Positions 39,201-52,200 of a stretch of 64,000 nucleotides of DNA are shown piece after piece; positions within the stretch are counted from its first letter, which is position 1, and every line of letters begins with the position of its first letter. The stretch is taken from NCBI GenBank assembly GCA_022376925.1, contig JAIOJX010000002.1:38340501-38404500 (forward strand), read 5' to 3'. The DNA comes from Tragulus kanchil (Eukaryota; Chordata; Mammalia; Artiodactyla; Tragulidae). The notes under the pieces are model-generated. The model was not told the origin of the DNA. It saw only the letters and a program-made list of their open reading frames with translations, and made no database searches. The position numbers and the translations under genes are program-made.

Positions 39201-42200
39201 TAGAACTTAGTAGGCACTCAGGAAACATTCTTTAAATATGATCACTATTTAGATCCCCCAAAACAAATACAAAGGCTACATGATATCACTCACATGTGAA
39301 ATCTAAAAACCAAAATAAACAAAACTAAGAATGAATTCATAGATACAGAGGGAAAATGGGTGCTTCCAGAGTCAGGAGAGAGAGGGTGGGCAAAACAATG
39401 AAGGGAATTAAGGAGTACAAACCTCCAGGTACGTAATAATTAGGTTACAGGGTGCAATGATAGCATAAGGAATATGGTCAGTAACACTCTACTAGTTTAG
39501 TGTGGGGACAGATGACCACTAGACTTATCATGGTGACCATTTCATAATGTCTACAAGGGTCAGATCAAAGTACAGCAAGGTTATGCCTTCTCCATCTGTA
39601 TGCAAGTTTATACAGATGCAGAAGGCCGATTTTACTTAAATAGCGAAGGTCTGAATTTTAAGCCGACAAATCAGATGGTTGGATGGCATCACCATCTCAA
39701 TGGATATGAGTTTGAGCAAATTCCAGGAGATAGTGAAGGACAGGAAAGCCTGGTATGCTGCAGTTCATGGGGTTAGAGAGAGTCAGACATGACTTAGCGA
39801 CTGGAAAACAACAACAACAAAATTCAAGAGGGGTTAGATATTTGGGTTCACAGTCAAGTCTATCATTATTGAATTAGTCCTTCTTCATGAATTTCTGTGA
39901 TCTTGGCTTCCTGACATGCCTGCATTAAATAAACAATCCAATTTCTCTTTGCCTAGTTTTTCCTCAGTACTTTGAAAGTTCTCATTTTTCTCCCTTTTTT
40001 TTTTTTGGCATGTGTGGGCCTCCCACTGCAGTGGTCTCTCTCATTGTAGAGCATGTACTCCAGAGCCCTGGCTCCTAATTGGACACACCGGTCCAGCCAC
40101 TCTGCAGCACATGGGATCTTCCTGGGACAGGGATCAAACCGCTGACCATTGCACTGCAAGGCGGCCTTTTTACCCACTGGACCACCAAGGAGCCTGTCAT
40201 CATACATTTGATGGCTTTTAGCTTTCAGTATACTTTTCCATGCCATTTTATCTTGAAGCTTTTCTTGAGGTCATGAATTTTTGACCACTCTGTGTACAGC
40301 TAAATACCAACACTTAGAACAGTGCCTAGAACTTAGTAGGCACTCAGGAAACATTCTTTAAATATGATCACTATTTAGATCCCCCAAAACAAATACAAAG
40401 GCTACATGATATCACTCACATGTGAAATCTAAAAACCAAAATAAACAAAACTAAGAATGAATTCATAGATACAGAGGGAAAATGGGTGCTTCCAGAGTCA
40501 GGAGAGAGAGGGTGGGCAAAACAATGAAGGGAATTAAGGAGTACAAACCTCCAGGTACGTAATAATTAGGTTACAGGGTGCAATGATAGCATAAGGAATA
40601 TGGTCAGTAACACTCTACTAGTTTAGTGTGGGGACAGATGACCACTAGACTTATCATGGTGACCATTTCATAATGTCTACAAGGGTCAGATCAAAGTACA
40701 GCAAGGTTATGCCTTCTCCATCTGTATGCAAGTTTATACAGATGCAGAAGGCCGATTTTACTTAAATAGCGAAGGTCTGAATTTTAAGCCGACAAATCAG
40801 ATGGTTGGATGGCATCACCATCTCAATGGATATGAGTTTGAGCAAATTCCAGGAGATAGTGAAGGACAGGAAAGCCTGGTATGCTGCAGTTCATGGGGTT
40901 AGAGAGAGTCAGACATGACTTAGCGACTGGAAAACAACAACAACAAAATTCAAGAGGGGTTAGATATTTGGGTTCACAGTCAAGTCTATCATTATTGAAT
41001 TAGTCCTTCTTCATGAATTTCTGTGATCTTGGCTTCCTGACATGCCTGCATTAAATAAACAATCCAATTTCTCTTTGCCTAGTTTTTCCTCAGTACTTTC
41101 ATTGTGACACTGCAAACAACCATTATCAGAATTGCTTTGTGTGTTTGTCTTCTGCATCAGATGATGAATCTCTAGAGTTAAGAATAATGTCTCAGTTATG
41201 TCTGTGGCCCTCACATTGCTTAACATGGTGCTTTGATGTAACCGGCACTCAGTGTTTAGCAGAACCTACTTAATTCCTTAAATGGACATAACCATTCAAG
41301 AACTACAAATGCTATTTTTTTAATGAACACTTTATGTTAATTGCCTACATTATATTCTTAAAGTAAGAATTATCAAATATCAGTTTTTTCATAGTGTACA
41401 GTCTGCACAATTGCATCGTATCCCCTGATCTAAAGTCTATTGTCTATTGACCATTTGTGTTAACATAGGTACTGAAAATTTCCATGGTCTAATACTGGTA
41501 TAAAGCCATCTGAAAAGTAAGAAACACAGCTTGAACTGGGTCTTGAAATCTCTTTCGTCCGGCTCCCAAATCTGCCACAGCACCACAACCTTCACCCGCG
41601 ATCTCACCGTATTTGTCCGTCTTCTTTCCAGTTGCGTCCACAGTGCCATCTGGATGCAGACGGACAAACCCTCCTGTAAGCCTGTTGTAGAACTGAAGAG
41701 TATTTCCTTTCCTAAACTTCCAGCTTTCTGCAGCCCACTAACCAGAAAATGGAAACAAACAAAAAATGCCAATATGAGAAGACCTAAGAAACATCTTTGT
41801 TAGACACTGTCTACAGTTTATACAGATGCAGAAGGCCGATTTTACTTAAATAGCGAAGGTCTGAATTTTAAGCCGACAAATCAGATGGTTGGATGGCATC
41901 ACCATCTCAATGGATATGAGTTTGAGCAAATTCCAGGAGATAGTGAAGGACAGGAAAGCCTGGTATGCTGCAGTTCATGGGGTTAGAGAGAGTCAGACAT
42001 GACTTAGCGACTGGAAAACAACAACAACAAAATTCAAGAGGGGTTAGATATTTGGGTTCACAGTCAAGTCTATCATTATTGAATTAGTCCTTCTTCATGA
42101 ATTTCTGTGATCTTGGCTTCCTGACATGCCTGCATTAAATAAACAATCCAATTTCTCTTTGCCTAGTTTTTCCTCAGTACTTTCATTGTGACACTGCAAA

Positions 42201-45102
42201 CAACCATTATCAGAATTGCTTTGTGTGTTTGTCTTCTGCATCAGATGATGAATCTCTAGAGTTAAGAATAATGTCTCAGTTATGTCTGTGGCCCTCACAT
42301 TGCTTAACATGGTGCTTTGATGTAACCGGCACTCAGTGTTTAGCAGAACCTACTTAATTCCTTAAATGGACATAACCATTCAAGAACTACAAATGCTATT
42401 TTTTTAATGAACACTTTATGTTAATTGCCTACATTATATTCTTAAAGTAAGAATTATCAAATATCAGTTTTTTCATAGTGTACAGTCTGCACAATTGCAT
42501 CGTATCCCCTGATCTAAAGTCTATTGTCTATTGACCATTTGTGTTAACATAGGTACTGAAAATTTCCATGGTCTAATACTGGTATAAAGCCATCTGAAAA
42601 GTAAGAAACACAGCTTGAACTGGGTCTTGAAATCTCTTTCGTCCGGCTCCCAAATCTGCCACAGCACCACAACCTTCACCCGCGATCTCACCGTATTTGT
42701 CCGTCTTCTTTCCAGTTGCGTCCACAGTGCCATCTGGATGCAGACGGACAAACCCTCCTGTAAGCCTGTTGTAGAACTGAAGAGTATTTCCTTTCCTAAA
42801 CTTCCAGCTTTCTGCAGCCCACTAACCAGAAAATGGAAACAAACAAAAAATGCCAATATGAGAAGACAGAGAGAAGAAATAACTAAGAAACATCTTTGTT
42901 AGACACTGTCTACTGACTTAACACATCAAGTAGGTATCTGAACACTGTTTTGTACCAAATAATTGAAGGCCAAAAGTAAAATCTTACTGCTTCTTTCCTA
43001 GTAACTTCCAGCTTCTGCCCTGAGGATGTAAAGGCAGAAGACCATTAATTGCAGCACGATCATGCTTTCCTCAGTCATCATAAAACAGAGTTTTCCCAGA
43101 GACATCCGGCACTCACTTGCAGAGATGATGCTGTTGCTCCTGGCGTATAGCTCTCTGACGATTTTCCCATCATCTTCCCCTTGATCCAGCCACCTGAAGA
43201 GTGAAACATGTGCCGAGTGTGTCCTGAATTTATATTTACACCACCTCTGGCAATCATCCAGCTAGGTCAGAAATAATGGAGAGTGTGCCTGCTAACTCAT
43301 CTCTGTTGTATCCAAGTCCTTGCCACCCTATGGACTGGCTCTTCTGTCCACGGGATTTTCCAGGCAAGGATACTGGAGTGGGTGCCATTTCCTCCTCCAG
43401 GGGACCTTCCTGATGATGAGCCTAAACCCACTGTGTCTTAGGTCTCCTGCACTGGCAGGTGGGTTCTCTACCACTAGAGCCACCTGGGAAGCCCCATAAT
43501 AGACAGCAGGGCTTAGAAAAAGCCAGAGATACCTAATGGTGAAAGACAAGAAACTGGAAAAGGAGACCCATTAAATGAGGGTGAGAGCTCAAGGCAGACA
43601 GGAGAAGCTGCTCTCGGGGAGGGACGAACGTGTCTTTCCCTCACCCACCGGTCACTCACTCAGCCAGTCCACCCACCAGGCGTGTAGACTTTACATCCAC
43701 AGCTCAGACTGCATTACCCTGTTCCCTGGTCACCAACTACAGGTCCATCCATAGTCAGTTATTTTATATACAGTGTTACTGGTTTCATGGAGAAAAGGAA
43801 GGAGAGTTTTGAAAAAAGAGCAAATCTATCACTTCTATTGGGACGATAACCCCAAACTCAAGGCCTAGTGACCAAGGGTCAGTAGTATCATCGTTCACAC
43901 ATAGTGACACTTATTTTGTATGTTTACTATTTTGAAAGCTACTTGGGACTCAGTCCAAAGAGAGTAAGTTTTCTTGCCAGAGACATTTATTCTCCTTTGG
44001 CAGATGCTCAGTCATGTCCAACTCTTTGCAGCCCCATGGACTGTAGCCCATGAGGCTCGTCTGTCCATGGGAATCTCGTCTGTCCATGGCGTGGGGTGCC
44101 ATTCCCTTCTCCAGGGGATTCTCCTCACCCAGGGATCAAATCTGTGTCTCTTGCATCTCTCGCTTTGGCAGGTGGATTCCTTACCACTAGCACCATCTTG
44201 GAAGCCCTCATTCTCCTTATTAACATATAAAGAGAAGCTGTAATTTTAAACCTGCATTAGTTTACTAATGAAGATATAAATCTGTATGAACAAGATTGAT
44301 GATAAATACAGTGGATATTTTTCTAACAGAAAAAAACAGCCCCTAAAATCAATGTTCAAAAAAGTTACCCAATAAATTACCAATGACCAGGAGTGACTGA
44401 ATAAACGCTTCACTTTTCCAACATATATGTATTTGGCACTGACTGAGGTGAAATGAGTTTGTTCATGGTGAAGCATGCCTACCAACCTGTGACAGAAGAA
44501 GGCATATTCACGGTTCACTGTGGGATCCCTGATCACAACGTCATCGAGAAACCAACCATTTCCTAAATACAAGTTAAAGAAAGAAAACTGTGAAAAAAAA
44601 AAGAAAACTGTGGTGTGTAATAGGTTACGGATCGGGTGTTAATTGAAGTTTTGAGAAAGAGTCTCTAGCTTCCAAGTAACTAAAGGCCTCATGCACCTGT
44701 AAGCTTTAATATCTCAGATAAAGCAAGAGATATGGGACATGGACGCCAAGAGGCATTAAAAATACTTCTTCTACACAGAACTAAGAATTGGATAGCATGC
44801 ATGCCCAGACGTGTCTGACTCTTCATGACCCTGTGGACTGTAGCTCTCCAGGCTCCTCTGTCCATGGAGTTTCCCACAGGTTGTGCAGTAACCGACAGTC
44901 TTTCTGGAAAGAAACCACTGCAGCAACTTTTCTCCAACTTAGTCTGAGATCTTACCTTATGTAAAAATCAATCTTGCCGCAGGCTGGTTTCACCCAAACA
45001 AATGAAAAGACCTGGGTTCAATTGGGTTAACCAAAAATTCTGAAGTCTTCTAATTGCCAGTGCACAGACGCAGGCAGCTGGGGTCTAAAGTGGATATGTA
45101 AA

Positions 45103-45136
<34 letters not shown>

Positions 45137-46196
45137 CCCTCACCTCTCTCACCAAAACACAGAACCAATCAAAACAAGAATGCAGTGCCAGCTCAGATCA
45201 CTGGTGAATAAATCGTTAAGGAACAAATAGACTCACTTAATCCTCAAGACGGACAGAACCTATAAATCAAACTGTCCTGGCTAGAACTTCCTATTACTTC
45301 TCAATATGGCTTTCAGACCAGGCCAGTCTAATAATTCAGAGGGATACATTTTTTTCTTTTTTTATATCTGCTGATATATCCCCAAAAGATTGATGATAAT
45401 ACAGTGGATATTTTTCTAACAGAAAAAAACAGCCCCTAAAATCAATGTTCAAAAAAGTTACCCAATAAATTACCAATGACCAGGAGTGACTGAATAAACG
45501 CTTCACTTTTCCAACATATATGTATTTGGCACTGACTGAGGTGAAATGAGTTTGTTCATGGTGAAGCATGCCTACCAACCTGTGACAGAAGAAGGCATAT
45601 TCACGGTTCACTGTGGGATCCCTGATCACAACGTCATCGAGAAACCAACCATTTCCTAAATACAAGTTAAAGAAAGAAAACTGTGAAAAAAAAAAGAAAA
45701 CTGTGGTGTGTAATAGGTTACGGATCGGGTGTTAATTGAAGTTTTGAGAAAGAGTCTCTAGCTTCCAAGTAACTAAAGGCCTCATGCACCTGTAAGCTTT
45801 AATATCTCAGATAAAGCAAGAGATATGGGACATGGACGCCAAGAGGCATTAAAAATACTTCTTCTACACAGAACTAAGAATTGGATAGCATGCATGCCCA
45901 GACGTGTCTGACTCTTCATGACCCTGTGGACTGTAGCTCTCCAGGCTCCTCTGTCCATGGAGTTTCCCACAGGTTGTGCAGTAACCGACAGTCTTTCTGG
46001 AAAGAAACCACTGCAGCAACTTTTCTCCAACTTAGTCTGAGATCTTACCTTATGTAAAAATCAATCTTGCCGCAGGCTGGTTTCACCCAAACAAATGAAA
46101 AGACCTGGGTTCAATTGGGTTAACCAAAAATTCTGAAGTCTTCTAATTGCCAGTGCACAGACGCAGGCAGCTGGGGTCTAAAGTGGATATGTAAAC

Positions 46197-46227
<31 letters not shown>

Positions 46228-49200
46228 CCCTCACCTCTCTCACCAAAACACAGAACCAATCAAAACAAGAATGCAGTGCCAGCTCAGATCACTGGTGAAT
46301 AAATCGTTAAGGAACAAATAGACTCACTTAATCCTCAAGACGGACAGAACCTATAAATCAAACTGTCCTGGCTAGAACTTCCTATTACTTCTCAATATGG
46401 CTTTCAGACCAGGCCAGTCTAATAATTCAGAGGGATACATATTTCTTATTGCTGATGCTAATTATTATATATTTTATATGTTTTCTCTGCTACTCTGAAT
46501 AAGAGCTTTTATATCTCATATTTTCAATAGAAGGAAAACAGCCTCCAGTTATTGGATATTGATTTAAATTCTAATCACTTTATAAATTCTCTTCTTTCAT
46601 CCATTTTTCAGTTGATCCTCCTTGCATTTTAATAGACATTTCTATCACCTATAGGCAATAAATTTACTGTTTTCTTTACAACATTAGAACTTTTAAAAAA
46701 AATATATATATATATCATCTTGCTTTCCAAAGAATGACTATTCTTTTAATGAGAATAATCCTTGCTGTATTTCTACTTTTCATGGATTTCATTGTTTCTT
46801 AGTGGTCATCTTGGGGTAAATAATTTTAAAATATTTTTTCTGCTTCAAATTTTCAAAGAATTTTAAAAAATAGTATCAGTTGACTTTGATGAATAATTAT
46901 TCTGCTTTTTATCCTTCTGAGGTAATGCATTTTATTAACAGATTCCTTAATATTGAACAATCCCTCCGTTTCCCAGCATGAGCCTTGCTTGGTTATTGCA
47001 CATCATTCCTTCATTCCTTCTTGATTCACTTCCTCACATTTACTTTCAAACAGCGGCGTGCATGTGCATCAGTGTGGCTGACCTATAACTGCTCTACTGG
47101 AGAACACAGGCCCCACAGGACACTCACACTGCAGCACCAACAGTGAAAATCCTCAAAAGTAACACAGATTCCATTTTATTTGGGTATGGGGGGTACAGCG
47201 AGATGGGACATTTAACTGTCAGATTAAAATACTGTCTTTGCTTGGGCTGCTACAACAAAACACCACCAACAGGGCAGCTTACAAACAGCAGAAAATTATT
47301 TCCATATTTACCATAGGAAACACTCAGCACAGCACTTGACACGTAGCGGGCCCACCAGATAATAGCTGAACTGAATGTGTTGCGGGAATGTTACCTGGGC
47401 AAGGAACACGTGCTTTCAGTACCGCACAGAACCTCCACTGCCCAGCAAGCCTGCCCGACAGTCATCTGACTCCCTGCAGAAGTGGAGTGTCACTTGACAT
47501 GGTATGGACAACAGACCAGAGCCCTGACTCTGTACGATCAGTTATCAATTGACAGGAAAATAAGATACAAATACTTGAGTCTGATCAAAATATAAATGAA
47601 TTTTGTCCAAGAAAAAAGATAATCTCAAAGGTATATTTTTATTATCTTAGGACATTCACCATGCTTTTAATTTGTCAGTTGTATTTATCATTGTTTTGGT
47701 TTTCACTGATTACAAGTGTATTTTTTTTTTATTTTCATGTAACCTTCTTGGAACTAGCTTTGTCCCCTGGTTAGGTCCCTCGATAATTAAACACATTTCT
47801 ACTATATATTGGAATGAAAACTCTGTTTTTAACATTCTGAAAATTGACACTTTTAAGTGAAAGAGTTTATCGTCTTCTTTGATGCTTGGGGGGTTTTTTA
47901 ATCTTTTTTTGTGGCATATGTACTTTACTCCTGCCTTTTGTTAAAGGATTTTATCTACGGAGAGTTTATACGGTAGCAGAAAATGAAGATGTGGGTCATC
48001 TCACAAAAGTCATAGGAGACCTGAGAATAAATCAAAAACAACAATGGCAGCAGAAAACACAGCGGAGCCAGGACACAGCAGAGGACACAGCCAGGCCGGG
48101 ACAGCCTCCTAAGGCCCCACCGTTGGAAATCCACAAGGCCGGAGGACCCAGATGCTGTGCCACAACTGGAAAATCCTCAAAAGTAACACAGATTCCATTT
48201 TATTTGGGTATGGGGTACAGCGAGATGGGACATTTAACTGTCAGATTAAAATACTGTCTTTGCTTGGGCTGCTACAACAAAACACCACCAACAGGGCAGC
48301 TTACAAACAGCAGAAAATTATTTCCATATTTACCATAGGAAACACTCAGCACAGCACTTGACACGTAGCGGGCCCACCAGATAATAGCTGAACTGAATGT
48401 GTTGCGGGAATGTTACCTGGGCAAGGAACACGTGCTTTCAGTACCGCACAGAACCTCCACTGCCCAGCAAGCCTGCCCGACAGTCATCTGACTCCCTGCA
48501 GAAGTGGAGTGTCACTTGACATGGTATGGACAACAGACCAGAGCCTGACTCTGTACGATCAGTTATCAATTGACAGGAAAATAAGATACAAATACTTGAG
48601 TCTGATCAAAATATAAATGAATCTTGTCCAAGAAAAAAGATAATCTCAAAGGTATATTTTTATTATCTTAGGACATTCACCATGCTTTTAATTTGTCAGT
48701 TGTATTTATCATTGTTTTGGTTTTCACTGATTACAAGTGTATTTTTTTTTTATTTTCATGTAACCTCCTTGGAACTAGCTTTGTCCCCTGGTTAGGTCCC
48801 TCGATAATTAAACACATTTCTACTATATATTGGAATGAAAACTCTGTTTTTAACATTCTGAAAATTGACACTTTTAAGTGAAAGAGTTTATCGTCTTCTT
48901 TGATGCTTGGGGGGTTTTTTAATCTTTTTTTGTGGCATATGTACTTTACTCCTGCCTTTTGTTAAAGGATTTTATCTACGGAGAGTTTATACGGTAGCAG
49001 AAAATGAAGATGTGGGTCATCTCACAAAAGTCATAGGAGACCTGAGAATAAATCAAAAACAACAATGGCAGCAGAAAACACAGCGGAGCCAGGACACAGC
49101 AGAGGACACAGCCAGGCCGCCGGGACAGCCTCCTAAGGCCCCACCGTTGGCACAACCATCAGCACAACATGGAGGGTCCCTGGCCGAGGACCCAGATGCT

Positions 49201-52200
49201 GTGCCCACCAGCAGCATGCTGGAACATTGCCTCAAGCCTCAGAGAGTCAATACGCAGAATCCACTTCATCATCAGTTTGTCACAAGTTTTTATAGAGTTG
49301 TATGGTGTTTCACATGAACAGAGTGGAACCGCAACTTAAATGTCTACCTATAGAAGACTCTTACCCGGTCCAAGCCCATCATGGCCTATGACAATCTTGT
49401 ACAGATTCCCCAGGTGCACGGCTTCTAGGCAAAAGGTGTCAACCTATTACAAACCAAAAATTACAGTTAGATCTAAACCGTGAGTTGATTTCTAGTAAGA
49501 GGCCAGATTAAGATAACAGCAAAAATTTGTTGCGATGGAATTAGGTTCATTCAGTAAATACACAAATCTACATTGAGTAAAGGTATGTACACATTACTAT
49601 CAACATATTTGAAATAAGTAACCAATGAAGACCTACTATTAAAAAAAATAGTGCTGTATTTTTTTTTTAATTATTTATTTTTGGGTGGGGGTCGGGTTGG
49701 GGAGGGAGGGAAGCGGGCGGGCCACTTCTATTGGTCTTCCATTTCTCCATTTTCATTCGTCTTTGTTCTTTGGCTCCTGTGGGCCTCCCATCGCGGTGGC
49801 GTCTGTCGTTGCAGAGCGCCGGCTCTGGGCGCATGCGCTCCAGAGTTCTGGCTCGGTAATTGGACACATCGGTCCAGCAGCTCCGCGGCACGTGGGATCT
49901 TCCCAGGCCAGGGATCGAACCGGCGCCCCTTGCACTGCAAGGCGGTGTCCTTACCCACTGGACCACCAGGGGAAGCCCGATAGTGCTGTATTTTACCAAC
50001 ATCTTACTATTTAGAGAGAAAGATTTAGTTGTTTTCCTAAGAAAGATAAGTATTGAATATATGATTTTCAGCTTTCATTGTTTATTCAAAAGCATTTATT
50101 CTTGCAAAAATATAAAGGTAAAACAATAATATTAATTTATAGGACATAACAACAAGTTTTCTAATTCTTCCTTCTTGCCAGTTTCAGTGTAAAAGCATAA
50201 ATTTGTACCAAAAGCACCCCGGACAGCCTCCTAAGGCCCCACCGTTGGCACAACCATCAGCACAACATGGAGGGTCCCTGGCCGAGGACCCAGATGCTGT
50301 GCCCACCAGCATGCTGGAACATTGCCTCAAGCCTCAGAGAGTCAATACGCAGAATCCACTTCATCATCAGTTTGTCACAAGTTTTTATAGAGTTGTATGG
50401 TGTTTCACATGAACAGAGTGGAACCGCAACTTAAATGTCTACCTATAGAAGACTCTTACCCGGTCCAAGCCCATCATGGCCTATGACAATCTTGTACAGA
50501 TTCCCCAGGTGCACGGCTTCTAGGCAAAAGGTGTCAACCTATTACAAACCAAAAATTACAGTTAGATCTAAACCGTGAGTTGATTTCTAGTAAGAGGCCA
50601 GATTAAGATAACAGCAAAAATTTGTTGCGATGGAATTAGGTTCATTCAGTAAATACACAAATCTACATTGAGTAAAGGTATGTACACATTACTATCAACA
50701 TATTTGAAATAAGTAACCAATGAAGACCTACTATTAAAAAAAATAGTGCTGTATTTTTTTTTAATTATTTATTTTTGGGTGGGGGTCGGGTTGGGGAGGG
50801 AGGGAAGCGGGCGGGCCACTTCTATTGGTCTTCCATTTCTCCATTTTCATCCGTCTTTGTTCTTTGGCTCCTGTGGGCCTCCCATCGCGGTGGCGTCTGT
50901 CGTTGCAGAGCACCAGCTCTGGGCGCATGCGCTCCAGAGCTCTAGCTCGGTAATTGGACACATCGGTCCAGCAGCTCCGCGGCACGTGGGATCTTCCCAG
51001 GCCAGGGATCGAACCGGCGCCCCTTGCACTGCAAGGCGGTGTCCTTACCCACTGGACCACCAGGGGAAGCCCGATAGTGCTGTATTTTACCAACATCTTA
51101 CTATTTAGAGAGAAAGATTTAGTTGTTTTCCTAAGAAAGATAAGTATTGAATATATGATTTTCAGCTTTCATTGTTTATTCAAAAGCATTTATTCTTGCA
51201 AAAATATAAAGGTAAAACAATAATATTAATTTATAGGACATAACAACAAGTTTTCTAATTCTTCCTTCTTGCCAGTTTCAGTGTAAAAGCATAAATTTGT
51301 AGGCTCTCTACAAATATGTTTTCAAATTATAATAATATAAATGAGATGGTTCTAAAATATATTATAAATTTCCATTCATTTGACTATAGGAAACTCTTAT
51401 CAGTCCTGAATAGAGTTTTTAGTAATGTTTAGGGGCCACTCACAAAAATAATGTTTCTAAAGTAATTTTAGAATATTGATACAAAAATTATTGATAACAT
51501 TTGTTGTGTTGATAACATTTGCCTGAAGTCTCAGGACTCTGCCACAACCAGAGCTCAGGATGCCTGTGCCCCAATGCTTTGTGTACTGAGGAGCCCAGAG
51601 TTCTTTCACTAAAACCTAAGCTAAGGGGACAGATCAAAATGCAAGAAAAATACATAATTTAGGCTAGCAGTTAAAAAATCATTCAAAAGCAAAGACAACC
51701 TTTGCATTTATACAGTCTTCTACATTTTGAAATATATTCACATACATTTTATCCTTATAAGTCACTAGGTAAGAAAAAAGCATACCCACTCTATAGACGA
51801 GAACAGTGAGGCATGGAACCAGTGGATTTTTTTCAATAAATATGTACTAAAGCACTCCACAATCAGTGAGGTGCGTTGGCTCCTAGGACGCAGAGCAGTG
51901 GACGGGGAGGGTCAACTGTAAAGTTACACGGAGATTTTCTGCTGTGGGGGGTCAGCATTCCTAACTTCCTGTGTTGTTCAAGGCTAACTGTACACAGTAA
52001 TTCTTACTTTACAATATAAAGGTACTGAAAAATCAGACAATTGGGAATCACTTTAGCATGACAGTGGACGGGGCAACCAAGCCCTCATTCCTTATGGAGA
52101 CACCATTTTAATGACAGTGTGTGACCTAGAACACTTCTGGGACAACCCTGAGAACCAGGAAAGAAGCTGCAGCCCCCATCCCATGCATAATAAAGCAGGA

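Larger units (their letters stand above)
38879..41098. repeat. Tandem block pair D14 (38879-39971 / 40005-41098)
   Basis: Offset 1126 bp. About 33 bp of T-rich filler (39972-40004). Contains an inverted CHR SINE, an L1 3' fragment and a BovB fragment. Confidence 0.95.
40731..42914. repeat. Tandem block pair D15 (40731-41814 / 41815-42914)
   Basis: Offset 1084 bp, with a ~12-bp indel near 42868. Overlaps D14, so the BovB fragment occurs three times. Contains exon 6. Confidence 0.95.
44291..46440. repeat. Tandem block pair D16 (44291-45348 / 45385-46440)
   Basis: Offset about 1093 bp. T-rich filler at 45349-45384. The AC microsatellite differs in length. Contains exon 4. Confidence 0.95.
49123..51302. 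repeat. Tandem block pair D18 (49123-50207 / 50221-51302)
   Basis: Offset 1095-1098 bp with filler at 50208-50220. Contains exon 3 and a CHR SINE with its flanking direct repeats. Confidence 0.95.

Noticed and set aside
29587..49443. LOXHD1 as the gene
   Set aside because: The PLAT motifs fit, but exons 6-10 encode trefoil-like modules that LOXHD1, as I remember it, does not contain.
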